Counted from the first letter of the stretch, positions 20,259-30,495 are shown. The stretch: 64,000 nucleotides of DNA from Acetobacter lovaniensis (GCF_014207635.1 NZ_JACHIE010000004.1:62001-126000), one strand, 5' to 3'. Made by a program: numbers and translations. Notes: a model not told the origin generated them from the letters alone.

Positions 20259-21749
20259 TCAGGCTGCTTCTTTTTTCCAGGGTGCCTTAAACAGGCCCCA
20301 GACCGGGTTGTTGATGGCCAGGTCCATGTCACGCGCGAAAATCGCAAAGCCGTCGTAACCATGATAAGGGCCGGAATAATCCCACGAGTGCATCTGGCGG
20401 AACGGAATACCCATTTTCTGCACAGGGTATTTTTCCTTAATTCCAGACCCGACAAGGTCAGGACGCATGCCTTCAATAAAACGCTCGAGCTCGTAGCCAG
20501 TCACGTCATCATAGATCAGCGTGCCTTCACGCACGTAGTGACCGGTGCGTTGGTAGTCATCGCTATGTGCAAATTCGTACCCTGTGCCGGTAATCACCAT
20601 ACCCAGATCATCATAGGCATTCACCACATGGCGCGGTCGCAGACCACCCACGTAGAGCATGACTGTCTTGCCTTCGAGCCGCGGCTTGTATTTGGCCAGA
20701 ATTGCATCAACCAGAGGCTGGTACTTGGCAATCACACGCTCTGCGTTCGCCTGAATGGTCTCGTCAAACAGAGCCGCAATCTTGCGCAGGGAGGCTGCGA
20801 TCTGCGACGGACCAAAGAAGTTATATTCCACCCAGGGAATGTTGTACTTCTCTTCCATATAACGACAGATGTAGTTCATGGACCGATAGCAGTGGATAAG
20901 ATTGAGCTTGGCCTTGGGGGCGCGCTCCATCTCGGCCAATGTGGCATCACCCGACCAGTTGCCGACTACCCTCAGCCCGATTTCTTCAAGCAGAATGCGG
21001 GAAGACCAGGCATCGCCGCCAATGTTGTAATCTCCGATAACGTTGACATCGTAAGGAGTTGTTTCAAATTTATCTTCCGCACCCTCCTGGTTGAACACCC
21101 AGTCACGAATGGCGTCATTCGCAATGTGATGGCCAAGAGACTGCGAAACACCGCGAAAACCTTCACACCTTACAGGCACGATTGTTTTGCCGGTTTCTTT
21201 CTTTTTCTTGCGCGAAACCGCTTCAATGTCATCACCAATCAGACCGATCGGACACTCGGACTGAATGGAGATCCCTTTTGCCAGCGGGAAAAGTTCATCA
21301 ATTTCATCAATGATCTTTTCGAGCTTCTTGTCACCACCAAAAACAATGTCACGTTCCTGAAAATCAGATGTGAACTGCATTGTTACAAATGAATCCACGC
21401 CGGTATTGCCAATGTAGTAATTCCGACGCTGCGACCAGGAATACTGACCACACCCGACAGGCCCATGGCTGATATGCACCATGTCCTTGACCGGCCCCCA
21501 GACCACGCCTTTCGAACCGGCATAAGCACAGCCGCGAATGGTCATGACACCGGGAATAGACTTGATGTTGGATTTGACGTCACATTCGCTTAGCGCACCA
21601 TCCGCCTTTTCTTCGGCATCAGGGGTTGTAGAAACGCTCAGATGCTTCTGGCGACGCTTGCGGGATTTGTCCGGATACGCTTCCAGAACCTCTGCTATCA
21701 GGCGTTCAGGCAGCGTGGGGTCGTTGATGGTCCCTTCATCGAGGCTCAT
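20259..21749 (-). CDS. nifD: NifD, nitrogenase MoFe protein alpha subunit
   Basis: 496 residues. P-cluster cysteine regions are [29 protein letters not shown] and [12 protein letters not shown]. FeMo-co ligands are the cysteine in [12 protein letters not shown] and the histidine in [16 protein letters not shown]. The motif set ([16 protein letters not shown]) marks Mo-type NifD rather than AnfD/VnfD; no anf or vnf delta subunit gene is nearby. AGGAGA precedes the ATG. Confidence 0.98.
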   Translation of the reverse strand: MSLDEGTINDPTLPERLIAEVLEAYPDKSRKRRQKHLSVSTTPDAEEKADGALSECDVKSNIKSIPGVMTIRGCAYAGSKGVVWGPVKDMVHISHGPVGCGQYSWSQRRNYYIGNTGVDSFVTMQFTSDFQERDIVFGGDKKLEKIIDEIDELFPLAKGISIQSECPIGLIGDDIEAVSRKKKKETGKTIVPVRCEGFRGVSQSLGHHIANDAIRDWVFNQEGAEDKFETTPYDVNVIGDYNIGGDAWSSRILLEEIGLRVVGNWSGDATLAEMERAPKAKLNLIHCYRSMNYICRYMEEKYNIPWVEYNFFGPSQIAASLRKIAALFDETIQANAERVIAKYQPLVDAILAKYKPRLEGKTVMLYVGGLRPRHVVNAYDDLGMVITGTGYEFAHSDDYQRTGHYVREGTLIYDDVTGYELERFIEGMRPDLVGSGIKEKYPVQKMGIPFRQMHSWDYSGPYHGYDGFAIFARDMDLAINNPVWGLFKAPWKKEAA

Positions 21750-21821
21750 CGTCTTTCTCCTGGGTTTCGAGAGCGAAAAGCCTGACGGGTACGGAACAAA
21801 CCCGACCCGCCCGGCTCAGGA

Positions 21822-22853
<1,032 letters not shown>

Positions 22854-22948
22854 TTATCCGGACGAATCCGTTTCAAAATATCTCTATGAAAAAATTATAT
22901 TTTTATAATGACACCCCAAAAACCAGTACCCCCTCCATCAACCTGCCC

Positions 22949-23824
22949 TTATGCAAGATTGTGGACATAATCTGCCCCGACAAGAGGAAGATCGAGCCGG
23001 GTAATCTGCATTTCGTCCAGAAAACGCCTTTCATTCCGTGTCAGTTCAACATCTGGCAGAATCGCGTAATGTGGCCCGCTCGAACGCTTCATGATCTGAC
23101 GTGCATATGAACGCAGCATCTGGTCATCAAACCTGCATCCCAGAAACAAAAATCCGACCTGTGTACGGCGCTTTTGCACAATGTCAGGAATCGGCGTCTG
23201 AATGTCGAGTTCTGTCAGCACTTCGACATAATCTGAATCAGCGACCAGATAATGATGTGCCGGGGAAACGGAACCATGCGGTTTGTAAAGTACTGTTTTC
23301 CAGTCCGTTGCATTCTGCATGGTCACGGCATCGCCCTGTGCATCGTAGGCACAATACCAGGTAAAGTCCCGCACACCTGTCCGTGGAGTGCCCTGCACTT
23401 CTCCCCAGCGGTTACCGGCGACACAACCAAGAGCAACCCGCATGATCCCATCATACCATGTATCGACAATCATGGAGGGGGCACTCGCCGCCAGACTGAA
23501 ATGTAGGGGAGAAGGGGCAATGGGAAGGGAAAATGCGCGGTCCATCAGGGCATCGAGTGTCTGGCGGTAGCGTTTGCTTTCAATATACTGTGCCGCAGCC
23601 CACGGATTACCCCTGGCACGCTTTGGCAACGCCACATGCCGTGCAAAAAAATCAGCCAGTTCCTTTGTATTGGACGGAACAGGGCTGTCCGTTTCCTTAC
23701 TCTGTCCCGCAGCCTGTGCAGACTGTTTTTGTAGATCGAGAGCAACCGCCGTCATGCCGGGGCCAAGATAGGGTACCAGATGTCCTGCACTGATCCGTGC
23801 AAAAAGATGATCCCAGCTGATCAT
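22949..23824 (-). CDS. SIR2-like domain protein at the end of the nifB operon
   Basis: 291 residues. The N-terminus (HLFARISAGHLVPYLGPGMT) aligns with the nucleotide-binding start of SIR2-like proteins, where GAGxS is usual; here it is GPGMT. Further family features are YKPHGSVSP, matching the conserved (K)-x-HG-S strand, and FLFLGCRFDDQMLRSYARQI near the C-terminus. It is probably cytoplasmic; no signal or membrane segment is visible. Its start overlaps the nifT stop by 4 bases, so it is in the nifB-fdxN-LRV-nifZ-nifT unit and very likely coexpressed with nitrogenase. SIR2-like folds bind NAD or ADP-ribose, but no function in nitrogen fixation is known to me. Whether it is an NAD-using enzyme or a ligand sensor is open. 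Confidence 0.75.
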   Translation of the reverse strand: MISWDHLFARISAGHLVPYLGPGMTAVALDLQKQSAQAAGQSKETDSPVPSNTKELADFFARHVALPKRARGNPWAAAQYIESKRYRQTLDALMDRAFSLPIAPSPLHFSLAASAPSMIVDTWYDGIMRVALGCVAGNRWGEVQGTPRTGVRDFTWYCAYDAQGDAVTMQNATDWKTVLYKPHGSVSPAHHYLVADSDYVEVLTELDIQTPIPDIVQKRRTQVGFLFLGCRFDDQMLRSYARQIMKRSSGPHYAILPDVELTRNERRFLDEMQITRLDLPLVGADYVHNLA

Positions 23825-24039
23825 AAACCCCCCTCCTCGCCAATACGACGCGCATTGACCGTTACCGGCAATTTTGTTTCGTGTTCCATGGAAGGAAGTT
23901 CAAGCACCCAGCCGTTTTTAAGCCGGACCCACCCACCCCACAACGTTTCTTTTTCCTGGGCGACCACCGGCTGCTCCAGATCTTTTTTGGGTACATAAAC
24001 CGACAAACCCCGGTCATTCCGGCGCAACATCACCTTCAT
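23821..24039 (-). CDS. nifT: NifT/FixU family protein
   Basis: 72 residues, usual NifT length. Family segments are MKVMLRRNDRGLSVYVPKKD, LWGGWVRLKNGWVLELP and the C-terminal LPVTVNARRIGEE. Small predicted beta-rich protein with no assigned role; knockouts elsewhere have mild effects. It overlaps nifZ and the SIR2-like gene by 4 bases each. Confidence 0.92.
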   Translation of the reverse strand: MKVMLRRNDRGLSVYVPKKDLEQPVVAQEKETLWGGWVRLKNGWVLELPSMEHETKLPVTVNARRIGEEGGL

Positions 24040-24320
24040 GGCATTTTCCTATTCTCAGTTTCCGCATGAAGTTCGCGAGCGCGCATGCCAACAATGGTGC
24101 CGCGTTCTACAAACTCGACCGCGTAAATATAGTAACGCTGCAAGAACACACCGATATCCCGCACGTACCCGACATCACCTTTGTGAACGAGCATTTCTCC
24201 AATTTCACGACCAGCAAAAGTTCCGTCATTCTTGACATATCGTGTTGCCCGGACTTTAGCGCCGGGCATGAAAACAGGCTTGCCGCGTGTTTCTACTTCT
24301 TCCTCACGTCCCAATCCCAT
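24036..24320 (-). CDS. nifZ: NifZ
   Basis: 94 residues from ATG at 24320, chosen for AAGGGGAAG just upstream; it overlaps the end of the LRV gene by 17 bases. Conserved parts are PGAKVRATRYVKNDGTFAG, GEMLVHKGDVGYVRDIGVFL and YAVEFVERGTIVGMR. NifZ acts with NifW-type accessory proteins in maturing the second P-cluster pair of MoFe protein. Confidence 0.93.
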   Translation of the reverse strand: MGLGREEEVETRGKPVFMPGAKVRATRYVKNDGTFAGREIGEMLVHKGDVGYVRDIGVFLQRYYIYAVEFVERGTIVGMRARELHAETENRKMP

Positions 24321-25137
24321 GATCTTCCCCTTCTGGATGACCTGTCTGCTTTTCCTCGGCGAGACGACGCGCAACCAGATCACGAATGATTTTTTCCTCA
24401 TCATTTTCCAGCGCTGCAAGCATCGGGTATGGCAATCTTTCAATTGACGTAAACCGGACCCGAATATCGGGATCATGTGCGAGCTGGTGCAACAACCCCT
24501 CCTGCGCACGCGTAGCAACAATCTGACGCACGGTTGGTTCAGGGTCGGATGCAAGGGCTGGCAGATATTTCAGGTCAATGCCCCGCGCCACCCAACGGCG
24601 TACGTCAGGCTCAGGATCATGCACCGCACCAACAAGGCAACTCGCTGACAGACGTCTTACGACAATAAGACGTACAAACCAGTCCTCATCAGCCAGCATT
24701 TTCATCAGGGCTTTACCGCCAAGGCGGCTTGCCACCGCAATGCGCACCCGCCTGTCCGGATCGTTTGCCAATGCTTCAATCCGCGCTACAGGCAGGCGCA
24801 GAGCAACACCTGCCCGGACTTCGGCATCGGGATCGTTAATCAGTGCTGGCAGACGGAATACGGATGCAAACCGCACTGCCAATGTCCGCACTTCAAAATA
24901 GGGATGATCAAGATAATCATTAGCCCCTGAGGGATTTTCACGGAAAAATCTCTCTATCCGGCGTGCGCGTGCATCACGCACACAGACACGCCCGCGACGG
25001 CACCGGCCATCACGGTGCAACTGTTCATGGCGGCAACCCTGACATTGCAGTTTATGGCCGAGCCAGTCATGCGGTTCGGCTGTCTCCCAGGCGGAAATAT
25101 CCCTGAGCTGATCGTCTCCGCTGGCATGATCTGGCAC
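24304..25137 (-). CDS. Leucine-rich-repeat-variant (LRV) protein with N-terminal Fe-S cysteines
   Basis: 277 residues from GTG at 25137 (TGAGGA upstream, after the fdxN stop); an ATG at 25197 is possible but overlaps fdxN and lacks a ribosome site. The N-terminal part has four cysteines, C-x2-C-x10-C-x5-C (residues 32, 35, 46, 52), matching the [4Fe-4S] domain of the Azotobacter LRV protein. The rest is about seven repeats of roughly 24 residues containing DPDxxVRxxVAxRL-type units, a right-handed helical solenoid. LRV proteins are known next to nifB/nif genes but have no assigned function. A protein-interaction or Fe-S sensing role is inference. Confidence 0.85.
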   Translation of the reverse strand: MPDHASGDDQLRDISAWETAEPHDWLGHKLQCQGCRHEQLHRDGRCRRGRVCVRDARARRIERFFRENPSGANDYLDHPYFEVRTLAVRFASVFRLPALINDPDAEVRAGVALRLPVARIEALANDPDRRVRIAVASRLGGKALMKMLADEDWFVRLIVVRRLSASCLVGAVHDPEPDVRRWVARGIDLKYLPALASDPEPTVRQIVATRAQEGLLHQLAHDPDIRVRFTSIERLPYPMLAALENDEEKIIRDLVARRLAEEKQTGHPEGEDHGIGT

Positions 25138-25151
25138 GGCCGCTGGAGTCC

Positions 25152-25346
25152 TCAGGCTGGAATGCAGGTCTTTGGAACAGGGCAGACCGCAGCACATTGC
25201 GGTGTATCAAACTGCCCCTCGCATTCAGTGCATTTTTTGGCGTTGATCACATACAGATCATTCTTGAGAGAAATTGCCGCATTGGGGCATTCAAATTCGC
25301 AAGCGCCACATACAGTGCATTGAGACGTAACAATTTTATAAGCCAT
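25152..25346 (-). CDS. fdxN: FdxN, 2[4Fe-4S] ferredoxin
   Basis: 64 residues with [16 protein letters not shown] and [19 protein letters not shown], the typical bacterial nif ferredoxin with an insertion in the second motif. FdxN ferredoxins donate electrons to nitrogenase Fe protein or to NifB. It directly follows nifB (32 bases), which supports service to NifB as well. Confidence 0.94.
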   Translation of the reverse strand: MAYKIVTSQCTVCGACEFECPNAAISLKNDLYVINAKKCTECEGQFDTPQCAAVCPVPKTCIPA

Positions 25347-25378
25347 GACTTCAACCTTTCATAAAAACTACTGTTAGA

Positions 25379-26854
25379 TCAAGCGCTCTGGCGCTGTTCC
25401 TGTTGCCCGTTCAGCTGTTCGTACCAATGACCTATCCCCTCTTCAATCCATTCAAGGGCATAGACATCCGTTGCAACAATTCCTGCCGCCGCCAGAGATT
25501 CCTTGGGGCAGTCACCAATTTTTCCGCAAAGCACAGCGCTTACTCCCTCCAGAGCGGCTATGACCCCGTCCAGAGTTGCATCCTCTCCCCAACCGCCCTC
25601 ACAGTACTGTTCGGTTTTGCGGTGCCCGACAAACTTGATTCCCTGACTGGAGACTTCATAAATCTGGAATTCCGTAGCATGACCAAAATGCTGGTTAATG
25701 CGCCCACCACCTTTTGTCGCTATTGCGACCAGCGCGACCGGAGCCTGTTGAACTTCCACCAGAGATTCACTTGCTGCACGTTTGGCCGCTTCATGTTCTC
25801 CGCGCATTTCCGCAACAAGGGCACGATAATTCCCCCGACGGGATGGATCATAGGCAACAGCCTCTTCCAGCTGATCCAGCGTAAACTCCTGACCACGGTC
25901 CTCGCCCAGCAGCCCTACGGCATCAGCCCGGCACTGCCTGCAATGCCGCATAAGCTTTGCGCCATCCTCCAACTGATCCTGCAAAGCCTTGAGTTCAGCA
26001 GGCGTGGGGCCGCGCTGACCGGTCAATCCATAATGGGTGCCATGCGCCGGGTCGGAAATAAGTGGCATGATATTGTGCAAGAATGCGCCTTTTTCCTTAA
26101 CAACCCTGTTGACCTCCATCAGATGCGTATCATTCACTCCCGGGATCATGACTGAGTTGATCTTGGTGAGAATACCACGCGCGGTCAGCATCTCCAGACC
26201 GAGCATCTGCCGTTCATGCAGGATTTTTGAGGCGTCCAGCCCTGTCCAGCGTCGATTTTTATAAAAAATCCAGGGGTAAATCTGCACACCGATCTCAGGA
26301 TTAACCATGTTGATGGTAATTGTGACATGATCAATGTTCATGTCCGCAATTTCGTCCACATGATCAGGCAGAGCCAGACCATTGGTGGAAAGACACAGTT
26401 TAATATCTGGAATATCCGCCGCGATCAGCCCAAATGTGTCGCGTGTTTTTTTCCAGTCATAACAGGCGTCTCCTGGTCCTGCGATCCCAAGCACAGAAAG
26501 CTGCGGAACCTCATTGGCGACGGTAATCACCTTGCGCTGCGCTTGCTCTGGTGTCAGTTTTTCCGAGACAACACCGGGCCGACTTTCGTTTGCGCAGTCA
26601 TATTTTCGGTTACAGTAGTTACACTGAATGTTACATGCAGGAGCCACAGCCACATGCATCCGCGCAAAATAATGATGCGCTTCCTCCGAGTAGCATGGAT
26701 GATCCTTGATTTTTGCCCATACTTCGTCAGGCATGGAATCCGGTTTGTCTGAGCTCCCGCACTGAGACGACGAGCACCCGCCCGAGAGCGCTGCACGCAT
26801 GGTTTCTGCATCACTACCTGCAAAATTCTGCAGGCCGATCAACTGCCCGGCCAT
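25379..26854 (-). CDS. nifB: NifB, radical-SAM FeMo-co core synthase
   Basis: 491 residues. The radical-SAM cysteines are in APACNIQCNYCNRKYDC. Extra cluster ligands include the cysteine in HPCYSEEAHHYFARMH and the pair in RHCRQCRADAVG. The last 120 residues are a NifX-like domain (VAIATKGGGRINQHFGHA). It makes the carbide-containing NifB-co from two [4Fe-4S] clusters and SAM. This is the full two-domain form. First gene of the nifB-fdxN-LRV-nifZ-nifT-SIR2 unit. Confidence 0.97.
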   Translation of the reverse strand: MAGQLIGLQNFAGSDAETMRAALSGGCSSSQCGSSDKPDSMPDEVWAKIKDHPCYSEEAHHYFARMHVAVAPACNIQCNYCNRKYDCANESRPGVVSEKLTPEQAQRKVITVANEVPQLSVLGIAGPGDACYDWKKTRDTFGLIAADIPDIKLCLSTNGLALPDHVDEIADMNIDHVTITINMVNPEIGVQIYPWIFYKNRRWTGLDASKILHERQMLGLEMLTARGILTKINSVMIPGVNDTHLMEVNRVVKEKGAFLHNIMPLISDPAHGTHYGLTGQRGPTPAELKALQDQLEDGAKLMRHCRQCRADAVGLLGEDRGQEFTLDQLEEAVAYDPSRRGNYRALVAEMRGEHEAAKRAASESLVEVQQAPVALVAIATKGGGRINQHFGHATEFQIYEVSSQGIKFVGHRKTEQYCEGGWGEDATLDGVIAALEGVSAVLCGKIGDCPKESLAAAGIVATDVYALEWIEEGIGHWYEQLNGQQEQRQSA

Positions 26855-26890
26855 CTGCCCTTCTCCCCTTTGTTGCTTAGCAGAAAAGCC

Positions 26891-26905
26891 GCAAAATTCG
26901 TGCCA
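26891..26905 (-). promoter_or_regulatory. Sigma-54 promoter of the nifB operon
   Basis: On the minus strand: TGGCACG-AATT-TTGC, perfect consensus; start predicted near 26879, 25 bases before nifB. I found no perfect NifA site between here and the nifA stop. Confidence 0.9.
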
Positions 26906-27038
26906 AACTGCACAGTGGCTTTAAATAAAGGGGGGATGAATTTACCGGGGATAATCCCTGCAAGGCATGCTGCGCACAACCATGACAGCGCCACATAAAA
27001 ACGGATTAGTTTAAAAAAACAAATCCTGACGTTCTGAT

Positions 27039-28715
27039 TCAGAACTTTTTGATCGAGATTCCATTTTTACGCAGAGCATATCCAACCTGCCGTGGAGTCA
27101 GACCAAGGATACGTGCCGCTTTGGCCTGAACCCACCCCGCTTTTTCCATGGCATCTTCAAGCATTTCCTTCTCCGAACGTCCGGGCGCTGTCGTATCGAC
27201 CGAAGCGGATGGCGCAGACTCTTCGCGCATGGGAAGCAGAAGGGATTGCTTGGCAGAAGAGGATAGAACACTCTCCGCCCCACCAACCTGCCACAACACA
27301 GAAGAGAGACAGCCATCGCTATGACAGGCAAAATCATCCTCGCCAATAACGCTCCCGCGTGACAGGGTCGCCGTACGCCGGATACAGTTTTCCAGCTCAC
27401 GCACATTCCCCGGGAAATAACAGCCACTTAAAACGGCAAGCCCATTGGAATCAATCTGCAATTCAGTACCATTTTCCTGATTGAAACGATCCAGAAACTC
27501 CTTTGCCAGCAAAGGGATATCTGTTGGACGTTCCCGCAGGGAAGGTAGAAAAACAGGGATGACGCTGAGCCTGTAATAAAGATCGGCACGGAATTTGCCT
27601 TTGGTTACCGCGTCTTCCAGGTCCCGGTTGGTCGCTGCGACAATACGCACATTCACCTTTAAGGTGCGTGTGCCCCCGACCCTTTCAAATTCACCTTCTT
27701 GCAGAACACGCAAAAGCTTTGCCTGAAAAGATGCTGAAATCTCACCAATTTCATCAAGAAACAATGTACCGCTGTCGGCCAGCTCAAAACGGCCTTTTCT
27801 AGCCGCAACTGCTCCGGTAAATGCTCCTTTCTCATGCCCGAACAACTCAGATTCAAGAACCGTTTCGGGCAGGGCTGCGCAATTGAGCTTGACGAATGGC
27901 GCCTTGGAACGCGGTGAAAACTGATGCAACGCACGGGCAAAGACCTCTTTGCCGGTTCCAGACTCCCCCCGTAGAAGCACCGTGGCGTTACTGCGCGCAA
28001 CAATGCGGATTTTTTCCACAATCGCTGTAATGGCAGGGCTTTCCCCCACAATACGGACATCTGCCGTGTCGGCATGCACTGCGGCCCCCAGCTTGGCCAC
28101 CTCGGTCCGGCGATCCAGATCGCCCATAAGCCTTTCGCGGTCACGCTCAACCAGCCTGTGCAGACGCACGGTCTGCCCGATCAGGTGCCCAACCATGGCC
28201 AGCAGACGTGTATTCAGTGCGACAACCGGAGAGTCTGAAGAAAAAGCCTTACAATCCACGACCAGAATACCAATAATGCTATCCCGTCCGGGAATGGGCA
28301 CACCAATCAGGCCCACCTGCCGGGGATTGACGGCCCACGCAGGTTTTGCCCGAAAACCGATAGTCTGGTCATTGGCAATGTCCGGTATAATCAGGGGGGC
28401 TTTGTGCGTAACGATATGACCGAGAACCCGCTCCGGCATGGACATGAAATAATCACGGGAAATAACAGGATCTCCGTGTGAGCCTACAATCCGCTCCACC
28501 CGGTCTCCTTCACCAAGCAGCACACACACGCACGCGTTCATATCAAGAAAATTCTCAAGCGTTGCAAACACCTGAACAAGCATAACGCCCAGTTCAATGG
28601 GGGAGCACAGTATCCGGGAAATTTCATATAACCCGGACAAAGCAACTTCAGCGCTTGTCTCCGTTATGCCAGTGGCACCAGACATAATGCCCTGACTTTC
28701 TTTTCGTAGCGTCAT
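27039..28715 (-). CDS. nifA: NifA, sigma-54-dependent nif activator (oxygen-sensitive type)
   Basis: 558 residues. Domains: GAF (about 30-185), AAA+ (about 220-455) with Walker A GESGTGKE near 250 and the sigma-54 contact loop GAFTGA at 297-302, and a C-terminal Fis-type helix-turn-helix (KAARILGLTPRQVGYALRK). Between the last two are four cysteines, Cys432-x11-Cys444-x19-Cys464-x4-Cys469. This is the metal/redox motif of NifA proteins that sense oxygen directly, so no NifL is needed and none is seen. The 217 bases upstream have no sigma-54 promoter; nifA is probably driven by another sigma factor. Confidence 0.97.
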   Translation of the reverse strand: MTLRKESQGIMSGATGITETSAEVALSGLYEISRILCSPIELGVMLVQVFATLENFLDMNACVCVLLGEGDRVERIVGSHGDPVISRDYFMSMPERVLGHIVTHKAPLIIPDIANDQTIGFRAKPAWAVNPRQVGLIGVPIPGRDSIIGILVVDCKAFSSDSPVVALNTRLLAMVGHLIGQTVRLHRLVERDRERLMGDLDRRTEVAKLGAAVHADTADVRIVGESPAITAIVEKIRIVARSNATVLLRGESGTGKEVFARALHQFSPRSKAPFVKLNCAALPETVLESELFGHEKGAFTGAVAARKGRFELADSGTLFLDEIGEISASFQAKLLRVLQEGEFERVGGTRTLKVNVRIVAATNRDLEDAVTKGKFRADLYYRLSVIPVFLPSLRERPTDIPLLAKEFLDRFNQENGTELQIDSNGLAVLSGCYFPGNVRELENCIRRTATLSRGSVIGEDDFACHSDGCLSSVLWQVGGAESVLSSSAKQSLLLPMREESAPSASVDTTAPGRSEKEMLEDAMEKAGWVQAKAARILGLTPRQVGYALRKNGISIKKF

Positions 28716-28932
28716 GTCATTTTTCCCGCAACCGCATGATCACCCAACTGACCCTGTGGGCCTCCGACATCGCCCCCTACAGCACACCATGAAACGATTC
28801 CGAAACGAATAGACTTATCAATATACTTTTTTCTGATCCAATAGTTGAAAAAATATCCCTTGATCTCATAAATTTTTATAATGATTTTCAAGTCTTTTTG
28901 AATGGTTATGGCAGAATACAACCGTGTATCGC

Positions 28933-30300
28933 CTAAGCGCCTCTTCCACGTAATAAATTTTTCCGCTTTCTTATAAAAGATGGCGCAATATTCAAAATAT
29001 CCCGATATTTTGCGACCGTCCTGCGCGCAATAACAATCCCTCGTTCACGAAGCTGGCGTACAAGATCATCATCCGAAAAAACCGCTTTTGGTCCTTCATC
29101 CGCCACCAGACGGCGGATAATCTCTCTCACGGCTTCAGCACTATGTGCCTGCTGTGTGTTCCCGGCCAGAACGGATGAGAAGAAAAACCTCAGGGCAAAA
29201 AGCCCCTGTGGCGTTGCAACAGCTTTACCCATAACCGCCCGGCTGACAGTGCTTTCATGCACGCCAACGCCCTCCGCCACATCCTTGAGCGTAAGGGGCA
29301 CAAGCCCCGATGCACCATGAACCAGAAAAGCTTCCTGCCGCCGGAAAATCTCCCGCGCCACGCGCAGAAGCGTATTGCAACGCAATTCCATGCCACGGAC
29401 AAGCCAGTGCGCCTGCGTGCGCCACTGCTCCAGAAAGCCGGAAACTTGACGATCCTGCGGCCGTATGCCCTGCCCGCGCAGGCTCACCCGTGTCTGCAGG
29501 TCATGAGCCAGCATAACTCGTGGCAACGTCTGGGCATTCAGTTCCACCACCCAATCGCCATGCCCATCAGCACTCACAACGAGATCGGACACCCGCACGG
29601 GTACCATATCGGCCCCGGCATCAAACCCCGGCTTGGGATTAAGCCGCTTAAGCTCAGCCACCATGCTGTCCAGCGTAACCTGATCCACATTGCACTGCCG
29701 CGCAAGACGCAGCATCTCACCACGGGCCAGCATATCCATATGGTCCAGCAACTTTTCCATCGCATGATCCAGACTACCACGTTCCTGAAGCTGTACAGCC
29801 AGGCATTCACGCAAGGAGCGGGCAAAAATGCCTACGGGCTCAAACCGCATCATATTCTGGCGTACCCGCTCTATGTCCTCCGCCGATTGCCCCGTGCGCT
29901 GCACAAGTACATCCAGACTGTCCGTAAGGCGACCTGCGGCATCCAGAGCTTCGATCAGATAAGCACCAATCAGCATATCCTGCTGGCTGGCTGTGGACAG
30001 ACGGAGTTGCTCATACAATTGATCCGTCAGGGAAAGTGGAACATCAGGCAAGCGGGCCGTACCGTCATCATCTCTTTGCCCGCTCTGGACAAACATATCC
30101 GCCCGCCCGCGTTCAAACCGTGCGGGAGAAGAAATGGCAGGGTCAACGGAAGGAAGCTCAAGAAACGGATTGGAGGCTGCCTGTTCCTCCAGATAAGCCT
30201 GCAGGTCCGCATTGGTAAGGTGAAGCAAATGGAGCGCCTGACGCATCTGCCCGTTCATGAACAGACCCTGGCCTTGCCGCATTTCCTGACCTTGCAACAT
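28933..30300 (-). CDS. rpoN: RpoN, sigma-54 factor
   Basis: 455 residues from ATG at 30300 (AGGA upstream). A longer open frame reaches 30423 but would begin upstream of the sigma-54 start site predicted near 30408, so it is rejected. The N-terminal activator-interacting helix (LFMNGQMRQALHLLHLTN), the core-binding region and the C-terminal RpoN box (IARRTVAKYRDILNI) are present. It directs RNA polymerase to -24/-12 promoters. Its location inside the nif island and its own sigma-54 promoter suggest a nitrogen-fixation-induced copy. Whether the genome has a second rpoN cannot be seen here. Confidence 0.95.
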   Translation of the reverse strand: MLQGQEMRQGQGLFMNGQMRQALHLLHLTNADLQAYLEEQAASNPFLELPSVDPAISSPARFERGRADMFVQSGQRDDDGTARLPDVPLSLTDQLYEQLRLSTASQQDMLIGAYLIEALDAAGRLTDSLDVLVQRTGQSAEDIERVRQNMMRFEPVGIFARSLRECLAVQLQERGSLDHAMEKLLDHMDMLARGEMLRLARQCNVDQVTLDSMVAELKRLNPKPGFDAGADMVPVRVSDLVVSADGHGDWVVELNAQTLPRVMLAHDLQTRVSLRGQGIRPQDRQVSGFLEQWRTQAHWLVRGMELRCNTLLRVAREIFRRQEAFLVHGASGLVPLTLKDVAEGVGVHESTVSRAVMGKAVATPQGLFALRFFFSSVLAGNTQQAHSAEAVREIIRRLVADEGPKAVFSDDDLVRQLRERGIVIARRTVAKYRDILNIAPSFIRKRKNLLRGRGA

Positions 30301-30377
30301 CAGCCTGCATCCTGCCCGGTCATTTGTATCCGGCAGAGAAGATATCTTCCCATGGACATCAGCTGTCCTCCCCGTTG

Positions 30378-30414
30378 TTTCATGAAACGTTGCTAGGAAA
30401 AACGTTTCATGAAA
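30378..30414. repeat. Perfect 14-bp inverted repeat at the rpoN transcription start
   Basis: The arms TTTCATGAAACGTT (30378-30391) and AACGTTTCATGAAA (30401-30414) are exact reverse complements with a 9-base spacer. Each arm also contains a TTTCATGAAA palindrome. The element covers about -6 to +31 relative to the predicted rpoN start. It could be an operator for a dimeric regulator or an RNA hairpin in the leader. Confidence 0.8.
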
Positions 30415-30419
30415 ACCAC

Positions 30420-30434
30420 GCAAAAACCGTGCCA
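30420..30434 (-). promoter_or_regulatory. Sigma-54 promoter of rpoN
   Basis: On the minus strand: TGGCACG-GTTT-TTGC, perfect consensus, about 120 bases upstream of the rpoN ATG. It implies autoregulation of sigma-54 through NifA or another enhancer-binding protein. No perfect TGT-N10-ACA was found upstream. Confidence 0.87.
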
Positions 30435-30495
30435 GATTTTACGGTATTGTAAAAAACTCCTCCTTACAGGGTACAGTGCCACCAGTGGTATCTGA

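Noticed and set aside
20142-21392. Long plus-strand frame (416 codons) opposite nifD/nifK
   Set aside because: It is antisense to nitrogenase genes with exact family matches, has no ribosome site and no domain; it reflects codon bias of the real genes.
29257-30396. 379-codon plus-strand frame opposite rpoN
   Set aside because: Shadow of the rpoN coding strand; crosses the rpoN promoter region and lacks any domain.
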